From NCBI GenBank assembly GCA_035505975.1, contig DATJQJ010000021.1:1-35418 (forward strand): a stretch of 35,418 nt of DNA, in the 5' to 3' direction. The notes under the pieces were generated by a model. The model saw only the letters and a program-made list of their open reading frames with translations, did not search any database and had not been told where the DNA came from. This document shows, in pieces, positions 15,552-24,307 of this stretch. Each line of letters starts with the position of its first letter. The stretch's first letter is position 1. The translations under genes were made by a program, and so were the position numbers. The DNA comes from CAIKOD01 sp035505975 (GTDB taxonomy: Archaea > Halobacteriota > Methanomicrobia > Methanomicrobiales > Methanospirillaceae).

Positions 15552-16223
15552 ATGATAAAGGGAATAATTTTCGATATGGACAATACCCTCTTCGATCTCG
15601 TCGCCGCAAAAAATGAGGCCTGCCGGTCGGTTGTCAGGCATTTCGGGAGGGATGACTGGGAAGATCTCTTCGACTATTTCACGAGGCCGCAATACGGGTT
15701 CGAGGACTGGCGCAATATCCGGGACTATCTCGTAGACCGGAATATCTTCGCCCCGTCAGAATACCACCTGTCATGCAGTATGTATGAGACCGTAAAACTA
15801 GAGGCGATACGGCCGTACCCTGGAATTTCAGAGATAATCAGAACCCTGAAGTCGATGGAAATACCCCTCGCACTGGTGACCGATGCCGATATGGGACATG
15901 CCAGGAGTCGCCTCGGGGTTTCCGGTTTATCAGGGTCCTTTTGCCACACGGTTACGTATGAAATGACCGGCCGGAAGAAACCGGACCATGCCCCTTTTCT
16001 CATGGCCCTGGAAAAACTCGGGTTACCGGCATGCGAGACGGTCATGGTCGGCGACAGCCCGGTAAGAGACCTCGCCCCGGCAAGGGAGATCGGGATGCAG
16101 ACGGTCTATGCCCGGTACGGTGACCGGATGGCCGGGACAAGGGGTGAAGTTACCGGGCACGATTGTGCCGGTGACCCGGCAGAACTCGCAGCCCTGCTCC
16201 TGCCCCTGATCGGTTCCGGTTGA
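15552..16223 (+). CDS. HAD-superfamily hydrolase (phosphatase-like)
   Basis: The 223-residue protein has HAD motif I FDMDNTLFD (Asp8 and Asp10), motif II VTDADM near 113-118, a Lys in TGRKKPDHAPF (motif III) and motif IV VGDSPVRDLAPA. A cap inserted after motif I places it with the phosphoglycolate phosphatase/YjjG-like group, so it probably dephosphorylates a small metabolite, identity unknown. A GGAGG at 15529-15533 is 18 bases before the ATG, longer than usual. An in-frame ATT at 15543 would fit its spacing, but I keep the ATG because it begins the fold at the usual place. It converges on the permease gene. Confidence 0.85.
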   Translation: MIKGIIFDMDNTLFDLVAAKNEACRSVVRHFGRDDWEDLFDYFTRPQYGFEDWRNIRDYLVDRNIFAPSEYHLSCSMYETVKLEAIRPYPGISEIIRTLKSMEIPLALVTDADMGHARSRLGVSGLSGSFCHTVTYEMTGRKKPDHAPFLMALEKLGLPACETVMVGDSPVRDLAPAREIGMQTVYARYGDRMAGTRGEVTGHDCAGDPAELAALLLPLIGSG

Positions 16224-16298
16224 GGAAATTAACTATCCGGTTACAGCGATTCTGGAGGTCCTGATGAGCTCCCGACATGACCCCGCCGCTACACCATG

Positions 16299-17744
16299 TT
16301 ATTCTGCTGCCGGTTTCTCCCTGAGCCTGATCTGAAGGATGCTGTGCCGCCGGCTGTAGAGGAAGTAGACGAGAAGCCCGACAATCAGCCAGATAACGAA
16401 CCTTAAATGGGTAATGAACGGCAGGACATAGATGAGGCCCGCACAGGAAACGATGCACAGGAGGGGCAGGTACGGGACGAACGGGCACCTGAACGGGCGG
16501 GGGATGTCAGGCCGGGTATATCGGAGCGCGATCACCCCCGCACTGACGATGATGAAAGCCGCGAGCGTCCCGACATTCACGAGTTCGGCGATGTCCTGGA
16601 GAGGGAGGAACCCTGCGAGGGTCGCGGTCACTATCCCGACGAAGATGGTGACCCTGAACGGCGTCCTGAATCTCGGGTGAACTTTTTTAAAGACAGGTGG
16701 CAATAGGCCGTCACGCGACATGGCGAAGAAAATCCGGGACTGTCCAAAGAGCAGCACAATCATTACCGAGGTTATGCCGAGCAATGCACCCACCGATACC
16801 AGGGCGGCACCCCACTGGATCCCGATCTCGACCAGGGCGTACGCCACGGGTGCCGGGGTATCAAGTGTCGTATACGACACGATCCCGGTCAGGACTGCTG
16901 CAACGGCGACATAGAGAAGGGTACAGATAAGGAGCGATCCGAGGATTCCGATCGGAAGGTCACGCTGGGGGTTTTTGACCTCCTCACCGGCCGTCGAGAC
17001 GGCGTCGAACCCGATGTAGGCGAAAAAAACGATGGCCGCACCGGTAATAACCCCGCTCCATCCAAAAGGCGTGAAGTTAGCCCAGTTGACCGGGTTGATA
17101 TGGGAAAAACCAAGGTACAGGAAGAGCAGGACGATGCCGACCTTGATGGCGACGATCACATTGTTTATCCGTGCACTTTCTTTCACCCCGATGACCAGGA
17201 GGACCGTGATCAGGGCGATGATGACCATCGCAGGCAGGTTAACCACACCCCCGTTAAATCCCGGTGGATTGACGAGCGATTGCGGCAGCGAGACACCGAG
17301 GTCTGAGAGGAGGTTCGTGACGTACCCCGACCAGCCGATCGCAACTGCGGATACCGAAACTGAATATTCAAGGATCAGGTCCCATCCAATAATCCAGGCA
17401 AAAATCTCTCCGAGGGAGGCGTAACTGTAACTGTACGCGCTCCCTGCAATCGGGACCATCGTAGCAAACTCTGAATAGCTCAGTGCTGCGAACAGGCAGA
17501 CTATTCCAGCGATAATAAACGATACAACGAGGGCCGGGCCGGCGAATTCGGCGGCGGCTATCCCGGTGATTACGAAAATCCCTGTTCCGATGACTGCTCC
17601 TATCCCGAAAAAAATCAGTTCCACAGGGCCGAGGACGCGCCGCAGCTGGTGTTCCCCTGCACAGCAGTCCAACAGGTCGTTTATGGACTTTGTCTGGAAT
17701 ATCGGCCGGTAGGACTGTAAAAATTTTCTCATCCTTTCAGACAT
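16299..17744 (-). CDS. APC-family amino-acid permease
   Basis: The 481-residue protein has about 12 hydrophobic segments. The first carries the APC hallmark FFGIGAVIGTGIFVITGIAA, followed by FAGPALVVSFIIAGIVCLFA and PIAGSAYSYSYASLGEIFAW. The pattern is that of cationic amino-acid transporter-like (YfnA/CAT) permeases that import amino acids with protons. Substrate choice cannot be read from the sequence. The N terminus is cytoplasmic and about 40 residues long, and the C terminus is short and basic. It has its own promoter region (an AT-rich TTTTAAAAAAAA segment about 65 bases upstream) and no operon partner. The glutamate dehydrogenase operon 1 kb away makes amino-acid metabolism a local theme. 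Confidence 0.9.
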   Translation of the reverse strand: MSERMRKFLQSYRPIFQTKSINDLLDCCAGEHQLRRVLGPVELIFFGIGAVIGTGIFVITGIAAAEFAGPALVVSFIIAGIVCLFAALSYSEFATMVPIAGSAYSYSYASLGEIFAWIIGWDLILEYSVSVSAVAIGWSGYVTNLLSDLGVSLPQSLVNPPGFNGGVVNLPAMVIIALITVLLVIGVKESARINNVIVAIKVGIVLLFLYLGFSHINPVNWANFTPFGWSGVITGAAIVFFAYIGFDAVSTAGEEVKNPQRDLPIGILGSLLICTLLYVAVAAVLTGIVSYTTLDTPAPVAYALVEIGIQWGAALVSVGALLGITSVMIVLLFGQSRIFFAMSRDGLLPPVFKKVHPRFRTPFRVTIFVGIVTATLAGFLPLQDIAELVNVGTLAAFIIVSAGVIALRYTRPDIPRPFRCPFVPYLPLLCIVSCAGLIYVLPFITHLRFVIWLIVGLLVYFLYSRRHSILQIRLREKPAAE

Positions 17745-17917
17745 TCAAATATCCATCTCATCCATTCCAGCCAGGCTGTTGTTTGTTATGTCGTTCTTTA
17801 TGACTTTTTTTTAAAATGATACCCGGGAATATGGATCCATGAGCTGGACCAATGCGCAGTCAGGCCGCCGCCGTCTGTGCCCTTTCCCCGCAGGCCGTAC
17901 AGGCTAGAACGACCGGG

Positions 17918-18520
17918 TTACTTGTCTTTCCTGAAATACTTCATAATGTCCCTGTTGCTCATAAAATATTTCGATTTCTTTTCAGGGAAGACACCTTCGG
18001 TCACTGTTTTTACCTCCTCGATCGAATAAAATGCATCGGGCTGGAATCTCCTGATGACCCCGACGACTTCTCCAAGGTCCTCTCGTCTGATGACCGTGAA
18101 AAGAATAGTCACGGGCCCTGTAGACCCTGCTGCATCCATGGATGTGACACCGTAACCACCGGACCTCAGGTACTCGAGCAGATCTTTCGCCGGCTTATTG
18201 GTAATGACCCTGACGATCACGTTGCCAAGTGACAAACGTTCCTCGATCCTCATACCAATGTACGTCCCTGTTGCAAATCCCGCACCGTAAGCGATATATG
18301 ATGCGGCATCGGTGATATTGCTCATCACCTGGCCGATGGCGAGGAGCCAGATGATCACCTCGAAAAAACCGATAAAGGGGGCAATATTCCGATAACCTTT
18401 CGAGATGAAAATAACCCTGATCGTTCCGAGACTGACGTCGCAGACCCTGGCGGAGAAGATGAACAGCGGCAGGAGAATATACGTAAAAAACGGGGTATTA
18501 CTTACGAATGCCTCGATCAT
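17918..18520 (-). CDS. UPF0316 membrane protein (DUF5698 plus DUF2179)
   Basis: The 200-residue protein has three N-terminal membrane helices (roughly 11-31, 44-66 and 72-93) containing FSARVCDVSLGTIRVIFISK, the mark of UPF0316. They are followed by a cytoplasmic DUF2179 domain (about 105-175, VIVRVITNKPAKDLLEYLRS and GPVTILFTVIRREDLGEVVG). Length and layout are normal for the family. The function is unknown; DUF2179 domains occur in membrane proteins suspected of ligand sensing. It stands alone, with 173 bases to the permease start and 164 bases to the glutamate dehydrogenase stop, which ends in a strong hairpin, so it is likely transcribed separately. Confidence 0.88.
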   Translation of the reverse strand: MIEAFVSNTPFFTYILLPLFIFSARVCDVSLGTIRVIFISKGYRNIAPFIGFFEVIIWLLAIGQVMSNITDAASYIAYGAGFATGTYIGMRIEERLSLGNVIVRVITNKPAKDLLEYLRSGGYGVTSMDAAGSTGPVTILFTVIRREDLGEVVGVIRRFQPDAFYSIEEVKTVTEGVFPEKKSKYFMSNRDIMKYFRKDK

Positions 18521-18641
18521 CCGAACATCACCGGATACACAGTCTGATCAGATCATGTGCCTGCGTCTGCAATTATGGTTCCGTTACCCATAGGTTTTCA
18601 CGACCATCAGGACATCCATAAGATCTTGTCGTGCAGGTACC

Positions 18642-18676
18642 GGTGCGGAAGAAGATTGTGTTCTTTTCTCCGCACC
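18642..18676 (-). terminator. Hairpin after the glutamate dehydrogenase gene
   Basis: An 8-bp perfect stem (GGTGCGGA at 18642-18649 with TCCGCACC at 18669-18676) is extended by partly paired purine and pyrimidine arms. It lies 9 bases after the gdh stop. It probably ends or stabilises the oxidoreductase-gdh transcript. No long T-run follows. Confidence 0.6.
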
Positions 18677-18684
18677 TGAAGATA

Positions 18685-19932
18685 TTATACCCAGCCGCGG
18701 AGTTTCATCGCTTTCACGACACGGCTCACGGCAATGGTGTATGCAGCCTGGCGGATCGTGACGTTGTGGTCATTTGCGAGTTTCCTCACGTCATGGTAAC
18801 ATGACACCATCTTTGTTTCGAGTCTCCGGTGGATCTCTTTTGCGTCCCAATGGTCGATATTGAAGTTCTGGACCATCTCGTAGTACGAAACGACAACACC
18901 CCCGGCATTGCAAAGAAAATCAGGAATAACCGGTATTTGATGCTGGAAAAGGATTCTCTCGGCATCCTTCGTCATGGGCCCGTTTGCAAACTCCGCAATC
19001 ATTTTTGCACGGATGCGACCGGCGTTGTTCGTGGTGATGACGTTTTCAAGGGCTGCCGGAATGAGGATATCGGTCTCGAGCTCCAGGAGTTCAGCATTGG
19101 TTATCTCTGCAGAACCTGGAAATCCTTTCAGGGAGCCTGTCGTTTCCTTGTATCTCATCACATCACCGATTGAAAGCCCATCCCTGTTCAATATCCCGCC
19201 CTGGCTGTCGCTGACGGCAATAACGCGGACACCATACTCCTGGCTGCCGATCAGGGCGGCATTCCCCCCGACATTGCCGAACCCCTGGATGACAACGGAT
19301 GCATCCTTAAGTGGCACTCCGAAATCTTTCGATGCCTCTGAGACCACGTACCATCCGCCCCGGGCCGTCGCATCGTCCCGGCCTTCGGATCCGCCAAGGC
19401 TGACGGGTTTCCCAGTAATGACGCCAAAGGTCGTCTTCCCTGCTATCCTCGAGTATTCGTCCATCATCCATGCCATGATCTGCTGGTTTGTATAGACATC
19501 GGGGGCGAGAACGTCCTTGTCAGGCCCGATAAACTGATGAATCGCCTGTATATACGATCTGCTCAGCCGTTCCAGTTCTCCCTTCGACATTTCCTTCGGG
19601 TTGCATACCACACCACCCTTCGCCCCGCCGAGAGGCAGGTTATGTATCGCACATTTCCACGTCATCAGGCTCGCAAGCCCGCGGATGGTATCGATGGTCT
19701 CATCAGGGTGAAACCGGACGCCCCCTTTTGTCGGACCCAGCGCGTCGTTATAATGAACGCGGAAGCCGGGGAAAACGTTAAGGCGACCGTTATCCATCCT
19801 GACCGGCACCGAGACGTGAAGTTCCCTTACCGGTAATTTGAGACTTGTTTCAATATCGGGGGTCAGGTCCAGGTCTGAAGAACAGGTACATATGTGTTCT
19901 TTCACCATCTCGAAGAGGTTTGGTTCGTTCAT
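18685..19932 (-). CDS. gdhA: Glutamate dehydrogenase (Glu/Leu/Phe/Val family)
   Basis: The 415-residue enzyme interconverts glutamate and 2-oxoglutarate plus ammonia using NAD(P). The substrate domain has GPTKGGVRFHPDE, GLASLMTWKCAIHNLPLGGA (catalytic-site Lys) and VLAPDVYTN. The nucleotide-binding domain has the glycine-rich VVIQGFGNVGG. The end, RQAAYTIAVSRVVKAM, and the length are normal. The start at 19932 (MNEPNLFEMVKEH) fits the family. A 25-residue in-frame extension would overlap the upstream gene and is rejected. It lies 16 bases after the 2-oxoacid oxidoreductase beta gene, so all three genes should be one operon. Coenzyme preference is not clear from sequence. The operon context points to 2-oxoglutarate as the shared compound. 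Confidence 0.93.
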   Translation of the reverse strand: MNEPNLFEMVKEHICTCSSDLDLTPDIETSLKLPVRELHVSVPVRMDNGRLNVFPGFRVHYNDALGPTKGGVRFHPDETIDTIRGLASLMTWKCAIHNLPLGGAKGGVVCNPKEMSKGELERLSRSYIQAIHQFIGPDKDVLAPDVYTNQQIMAWMMDEYSRIAGKTTFGVITGKPVSLGGSEGRDDATARGGWYVVSEASKDFGVPLKDASVVIQGFGNVGGNAALIGSQEYGVRVIAVSDSQGGILNRDGLSIGDVMRYKETTGSLKGFPGSAEITNAELLELETDILIPAALENVITTNNAGRIRAKMIAEFANGPMTKDAERILFQHQIPVIPDFLCNAGGVVVSYYEMVQNFNIDHWDAKEIHRRLETKMVSCYHDVRKLANDHNVTIRQAAYTIAVSRVVKAMKLRGWV

Positions 19933-19948
19933 GGTTGTATTCCGTGTT

Positions 19949-20800
19949 TCAGGTCTTTTCATCAAGTATCCTGCGAATTGCGTCCATTTTATCGGGTACA
20001 TGGCCATGACGTGTCAGGATCCGTTCTTCGAATGTCGGAGCTGACTTTTGGAAGAAGATGCCGAGGCCGATCCCCGAGTCAGTGTTGTAATCCCATTCCC
20101 GGGCTTTTTCGCATGCATCGTTGAAATTCGAAGTATCATGGTCCCCGAGTTCGTATACATGGGAATTATAGTAATCGGTCATGTTGTTGTACGTCGCACA
20201 TATCTGGAGGACATCGACGAATGAAAATCCGTGGTGGGCGACTGCGTCCGAAACCAGCATCTTCAGCTGGTCCGGCCTTCTGGTATACCCCCGGGCGATG
20301 AACGTAGCCCCGCTCGAAAGCATGATCTCCAGGGGATTGAAGGGAAGTTCAACAGTCCCGGCGGGCGTCGATTTCCCCCTGAAACCCAGGGGGGAGGTTG
20401 GTGTATACTGCCCTGTCGTCAGGCCATAGACACGGTTGTTGTGAACGAGGACGGTAATGCCGATATTCCGTTTCGCTGCAAATATCAGGTGATCGAGTCC
20501 TTCTGCATAACAGTCGCCATCGCCTGCACAGCATATGACCTCAAGATCAGGGTTTGCAAGCTTGATCCCGGTTGCAGCAGGGATTGTCCGCCCATGGAGA
20601 GAGTAAAAACTGTTGATGTTTAAGTAGTCTGCCATCTTCGCATGGCACCCGATTCCCGTGACAAGGACCACATCGTCAAGCGATCGCCCCTCCTTTTTGA
20701 GTCCTTCGAGCAGGGCCTTTAAGGTAAACTGGAGGGAGAAGTTACCGCATCCCGGACACCAGGTATTCTGTGCCGGCGTGATCAGGTTCCCTTCTGTCAT
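19949..20800 (-). CDS. korB: 2-oxoacid:ferredoxin oxidoreductase, beta subunit (TPP-binding)
   Basis: The 283-residue subunit has the family opening TWCPGCGNF, HGRTIPAATGIKLANPDLEV, the TPP motif GDGDCYAEGLDHLIFAAKRN and then VYGLTTGQYTPTS. It binds thiamine pyrophosphate and, with the alpha-gamma chain, cleaves a 2-oxoacid to acyl-CoA and CO2 while reducing ferredoxin, or runs in the synthetic direction. Start and stop overlap the alpha gene by 4 bases (ATGA), indicating coupled translation. The two-subunit type is most often called 2-oxoglutarate or broad 2-oxoacid oxidoreductase. The adjoining glutamate dehydrogenase favours 2-oxoglutarate, but pyruvate or other oxoacids cannot be excluded from sequence alone. 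Confidence 0.9.
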   Translation of the reverse strand: MTEGNLITPAQNTWCPGCGNFSLQFTLKALLEGLKKEGRSLDDVVLVTGIGCHAKMADYLNINSFYSLHGRTIPAATGIKLANPDLEVICCAGDGDCYAEGLDHLIFAAKRNIGITVLVHNNRVYGLTTGQYTPTSPLGFRGKSTPAGTVELPFNPLEIMLSSGATFIARGYTRRPDQLKMLVSDAVAHHGFSFVDVLQICATYNNMTDYYNSHVYELGDHDTSNFNDACEKAREWDYNTDSGIGLGIFFQKSAPTFEERILTRHGHVPDKMDAIRRILDEKT

Positions 20801-22452
20801 GGCACCACCTCCCGCACCTTCCCTGTCAGTTCCTCAACCGTGAACGGCCGGCCGTCGTATTTCAGGACTTGTGAACCGACGGAAAATCCATGAGCAGACA
20901 GGAGCCCTGCAAGTTGTCCCTCTGAATTATCCTCGACGGTGATCACCCTGGTCACTCCGGAAAGGGCCCCTTCCATCTGGCGTTTTGGGAACGGCGAAAG
21001 AACGAGCGGCCTGACAAGACGGAGACCTAATGGTCCGGCTACCTCAGATGCCACCCCTTTGTTCGAGCCCCATGCCACGAGGGCGGTCCGGCCTGCCGTG
21101 TTCCCGGAAACGGCAACCTGTACCATCCGGTCGAGTTCTGCCGCCAGTTCATATCTCTTCCTCATCCGTTTCCCGGCCATCAGGGTGGTCATCCCGGCGT
21201 CTTCTGTCGTCACACCAGATTCGTCGTGGGTATAACTGTTCACTTTGACGACGGTGTCCTGCGATCCCGGGTACAGGACAGGGGATATCCCGTCCGGGGT
21301 GTTACGATATCTCCCATAGTCCGGGCCCGGGATGGCTTGCGTGAACCCGGGCTCTGCGCTGTAACCGGCAATTTCGGAATCGTCGAAACAATACGTCCCT
21401 TCGCAGAGTGTTTTATCGACGAGGATGATTGCCGGTACCTGGTATTTCCAGGCGATCTTTACCGCTGCTGAAGACCATTCGTATGCCTCTTCGGCATCCC
21501 CGGGTGCAACGACCAGGCGTGGGAACTCTCCCTGCCCGGCATGGCAGGCAAAATACAACTCTGTCTGCCCGGTATAAGTCGGAAGACCGGTGCTCGGCCC
21601 TGTCCTCTGGCCAAGCACGATAACAACGGGTATTTCCGCCTGTCCCGAAAACGAGACCCCTTCGGTCATGAGGCAGAACCCTCCGCCCGAGGTACCGACG
21701 GCCGTTTTCCTGCCGGCATAGGCAAACCCGAGCGCCATAATAATAACACTAATCTCGTTCTCGGGGTGCACGACGGTCATCGGATAGACCTGTGACTGCT
21801 CGGCCAGGAAGTGAAGGAGATTCGATGTCGGGGTCATCGGATACGCCACGTAAGCCTCAAGGCCGCCATCTATAAGGCCGAGGCCGATCGCTTCGTTACC
21901 GGTAACCAGCGGAAGCGGAGGATTGCCGATCCTGGGTATTGTGACCTTTTCTCCTGCTGCATCAAAAGCCCTCCTCGCCACGGCCAGGTTCTTTGCCGTA
22001 CCTTTCGGCAGGTGCCGCGTGAAGACTTCTTCCACGACATTCCAGGGAATACCGGCCGTTTTTGCAAACGCGCCGATGATTGCAGAATTTCCCATGATCG
22101 GGGGTGCAGATTCTGCCAGGAGGATCTCGTTTACCCGGACACCGGTCCCCTCGCTCCTGACATTATCGGCATGGTATACAGTCACAGTCCCGGGGTGGGC
22201 GAGCCCCTTGTGATACCTGACCGTATCGTTATTGAGTGCGAGGATGAAATCGACCCGGTCACGATGGGCCCCGGTTTTTCCAGGGGTCGCCCGTACGATC
22301 GCAAAGTTATGACCGCCTTTGATCAGCGAGGGATAATCAAAATACATGTAGACCCGATAGCCCACGTGGTTCAGGAGATGCGCAATAACAAGGCCCGCAC
22401 TATTGATCCCGTCGCCTGCTTTTCCTCCGATGAGCACTGAGAAATCTTCCAT
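20797..22452 (-). CDS. korA: 2-oxoacid:ferredoxin oxidoreductase, fused gamma-alpha subunit
   Basis: The 551-residue chain begins with the gamma domain (MEDFSVLIGGKAGDGINSAG; residues 1 to about 175, ending near the NLAVARRAFDAAGEK segment). It passes into the alpha domain with LVTGNEAIGLGLIDGGLEAY, VAYPMTPTSNLLHFLAE, then VGTSGGGFCLMTEGVSFSG and LPTYTGQTEL. The C-terminal part has TALVAWGSNKG and an ending VKVREVV-like helix. The fusion is typical of two-subunit 2-oxoacid oxidoreductases. The ATG at 22452 is chosen; a GTG 21 bases upstream is in frame but would add residues that are not typical. No separate ferredoxin-type delta gene is nearby, so reduction of a free ferredoxin is expected. 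This is the first gene of the operon with korB and gdhA. Confidence 0.9.
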   Translation of the reverse strand: MEDFSVLIGGKAGDGINSAGLVIAHLLNHVGYRVYMYFDYPSLIKGGHNFAIVRATPGKTGAHRDRVDFILALNNDTVRYHKGLAHPGTVTVYHADNVRSEGTGVRVNEILLAESAPPIMGNSAIIGAFAKTAGIPWNVVEEVFTRHLPKGTAKNLAVARRAFDAAGEKVTIPRIGNPPLPLVTGNEAIGLGLIDGGLEAYVAYPMTPTSNLLHFLAEQSQVYPMTVVHPENEISVIIMALGFAYAGRKTAVGTSGGGFCLMTEGVSFSGQAEIPVVIVLGQRTGPSTGLPTYTGQTELYFACHAGQGEFPRLVVAPGDAEEAYEWSSAAVKIAWKYQVPAIILVDKTLCEGTYCFDDSEIAGYSAEPGFTQAIPGPDYGRYRNTPDGISPVLYPGSQDTVVKVNSYTHDESGVTTEDAGMTTLMAGKRMRKRYELAAELDRMVQVAVSGNTAGRTALVAWGSNKGVASEVAGPLGLRLVRPLVLSPFPKRQMEGALSGVTRVITVEDNSEGQLAGLLSAHGFSVGSQVLKYDGRPFTVEELTGKVREVVP

Positions 22453-22619
22453 ACCTAATTGCCCCGATATCACGATGATAACCCGTAACGATTAAATAAG
22501 TTCCTCTGATCGGGCGAAAAAAAACCTGCTGAACACGTCATCCGATTCTTTATCCTGAAGATGTCAGAATTAAAAAAAATACCTGATACCGTCAAGCATG
22601 CACGATTCCTGTCGTTGAG

Positions 22620-23120
22620 TTATAAATTCCTGATAAGCGATGGCAGTACGTCGTCAAGCTTTGCTTTTATCGGCATCGGGTTATGGACCGCATTGATGGC
22701 AATTTTTTCTGCAGGGAACCCGATTAAATTGCTGATTTCCGTGTAATGCTCCCCGAAGATGATCACGACCATGGCGGCCGAGGAAAGAGCCTGAATAGTT
22801 GCCGCGTACGTGACTCCCGCGTCGTTATGGATGAATGCGAAACAGTACCTGAAGTCACGCTTCTTCTCTGCCAGTTCTGCGATACAGCGGTCGATATCGA
22901 TTACTTCCCCGATATAATGCCGGTCAGGATCGGACACTTCGATGTTCGTCCTCGCCGCCCGGTTGCCGGCCACCACAGATATTACCCCGAGCTTGCGCAG
23001 TTTGTTGATCAGGTACAACGCAGAACCCGTCTGGACCGGGACCTGAGGGCAGCCGAGAAGGACCAGGGCTGCAGGGTTCCCGCTAATACGTGTATCTGTC
23101 ACTTCGTTCACTCCTGACAT
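22620..23120 (-). CDS. DUF1890 protein, largely methanogen-specific
   Basis: The 166-residue protein carries LVLLGCPQVPVQTGSALYLI, VVAGNRAARTNIEVSDPDRH, DIDRCIAELAEKKRDF and FIHNDAGVTYAATIQALSS. I recognise these as DUF1890, a family of methanogenic archaea with no known function. The Rossmann-like start and the IHNDAG loop suggest a nucleotide- or cofactor-binding fold, which is inference. The first ATG is kept although the ribosome binding site is weak; in-frame GTG codons further in are alternatives. It precedes the oxidoreductase operon on the same strand with 167 bases between, and follows cutA at 74 bases, so separate or loosely joined transcription is likely. Confidence 0.8.
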   Translation of the reverse strand: MSGVNEVTDTRISGNPAALVLLGCPQVPVQTGSALYLINKLRKLGVISVVAGNRAARTNIEVSDPDRHYIGEVIDIDRCIAELAEKKRDFRYCFAFIHNDAGVTYAATIQALSSAAMVVIIFGEHYTEISNLIGFPAEKIAINAVHNPMPIKAKLDDVLPSLIRNL

Positions 23121-23194
23121 TGGTAACGGTTTCCTGTTATTTCAAAGGTTGTATGATCCCCGATCGCCGGCATTGGAATACCCCGGGCCGGATC

Positions 23195-23548
23195 TCAGGG
23201 GGGGCCGGTCCTTGTCTCCTCCTCGATCCATGCAAGGTAGGGTGGAAAACCCCCGATAACCGGGAGCACGATCATCTCCGGCAGTTCGTAGGTATGGAGT
23301 TCCCGGATTTTATTCAGGACTGCTGTTTTTCTCGATTCCATCGTCTTGATGACCATGAGGACTTCGACGTCATCTGAAAATGTTCCCTGCCAGTAGTAAA
23401 ACGACCTGACCTCCATCATGTTCACGCACGCGACCATGTGGTCGTCGAGAAGTGTCCGGGCGATGACCACGGCATTCTCACGGGACGCTGTGGACAATAG
23501 CACGATCGGGTTGTTTACCGTTTCCTTCATCCCTGCCATAGGATTCAT
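23195..23548 (-). CDS. cutA: CutA-type divalent cation tolerance protein
   Basis: The 117-residue product matches CutA1: TASRENAVVIARTLLDDHMV, then ACVNMMEVRSFYYWQGTFSD, VLMVIKTMESRKTAVLNKIR and ELHTYELPEMIVLPVIGG. These are small trimeric cytoplasmic proteins resembling PII, linked to copper and other divalent ion tolerance, although the function in archaea is uncertain. Length is normal. In-frame starts at 23548, 23539 and 23530 all precede the core; 23548 has a GGGA about 9 bases upstream. It lies 130 bases after a broken acetyltransferase gene and 74 bases before DUF1890. Confidence 0.9.
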   Translation of the reverse strand: MNPMAGMKETVNNPIVLLSTASRENAVVIARTLLDDHMVACVNMMEVRSFYYWQGTFSDDVEVLMVIKTMESRKTAVLNKIRELHTYELPEMIVLPVIGGFPPYLAWIEEETRTGPP

Positions 23549-23678
23549 TCTGGGAGTCCCGGGTTATCAACTTCACGCCGGTAAGACGATGGTGTTGATG
23601 ATGATTCGGGATCCGGCCGCGGACAGGATTTTCCGGATCCCCGGGGAATGAGTGCTGACGGCTTTCCTGACAACGACT

Positions 23679-24175
23679 TCAAATCCCGTCTGATCCCGGT
23701 TCCGGGTGCAGGGGATAAACAATCAGTCCTTCCTTAACCCCACGTCTGAACCCGGCCTTTTCGTACAGCCTGAATACGGCGGGATCGGTCCGGCCCGTCA
23801 GGAGCATGACCTTGTAGCAGCCTGATTTCCATGCGACATCCAGGACATGGCCAAGAAGTGCCGTGCCATACCCCTGGTTCCGGTATTCCCTGCGTGTCAC
23901 GACATTCTCGATCAAACCGTACCGCCGGGCCCCGCTGTAAGATTGGGAATAATATCGAGGACACACATGGAAACGGGAATTGAGAACCTTTCAAGGATAA
24001 AAAAATGCATCCTGGGATCGTCAAGGATATCCTGCCAGGCTTTTTTCAGCATACCATACCCGGCCGGTTCATCGTTGTCAAAAAGATGAGTATAGAGGAG
24101 CGCAACAGAGTCCAAATCCCCGGGAACCGCTTCCCGTATGAAAATTCCGCCTTTCTGTTTTCCTTCGTTCTCCAT
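23679..24175 (-). pseudogene. GNAT N-acetyltransferase, single frameshift
   Basis: The N-terminal half (from ATG 24175: IFIREAVPGDLDSVALLYTH, then MCVLDIIPNLT) ends early in a stop. The C-terminal half continues in another frame as GARRYGLIENVVTRREYRNQ, then GYGTALLGHVLDVAWKSGCY and PAVFRLYEKAGFRRGVKEGL. The RNQGYGTALL segment is the acetyl-CoA loop. Adding one base at about 23935-23937 (ACA CGC GGG instead of ACA GCG GGG) restores LTRGARRYGLIE and one protein of about 165 residues, the normal GNAT length. A single one-base break in an otherwise perfect gene could be a recent mutation or a sequencing error in a GC-rich run. The substrate is unknown. Confidence 0.8.
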
Positions 24176-24307
24176 GGTTTTCCTTATGGAATTTTATTTT
24201 TTTCCGGATTGGCAGTTGTATTTTGGTGCCTTTTGCATTATTTTCGGTATCCCGTGTATCGTAAGATTGGCGAACTTGGTTTTCTGTTCCCAAAACAGAG
24301 AAATGCT

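Noticed and set aside
21811..22440. Open frame of 209 codons opposite the fused oxidoreductase gene
   Set aside because: It is antisense to a well-recognised gamma-alpha subunit with no motif of its own.
24283..24299. TCTGTT/AACAGA hairpin as a terminator of the metallo-beta-lactamase-fold gene
   Set aside because: The stem is only 6 bp and no T-run follows on the minus strand.
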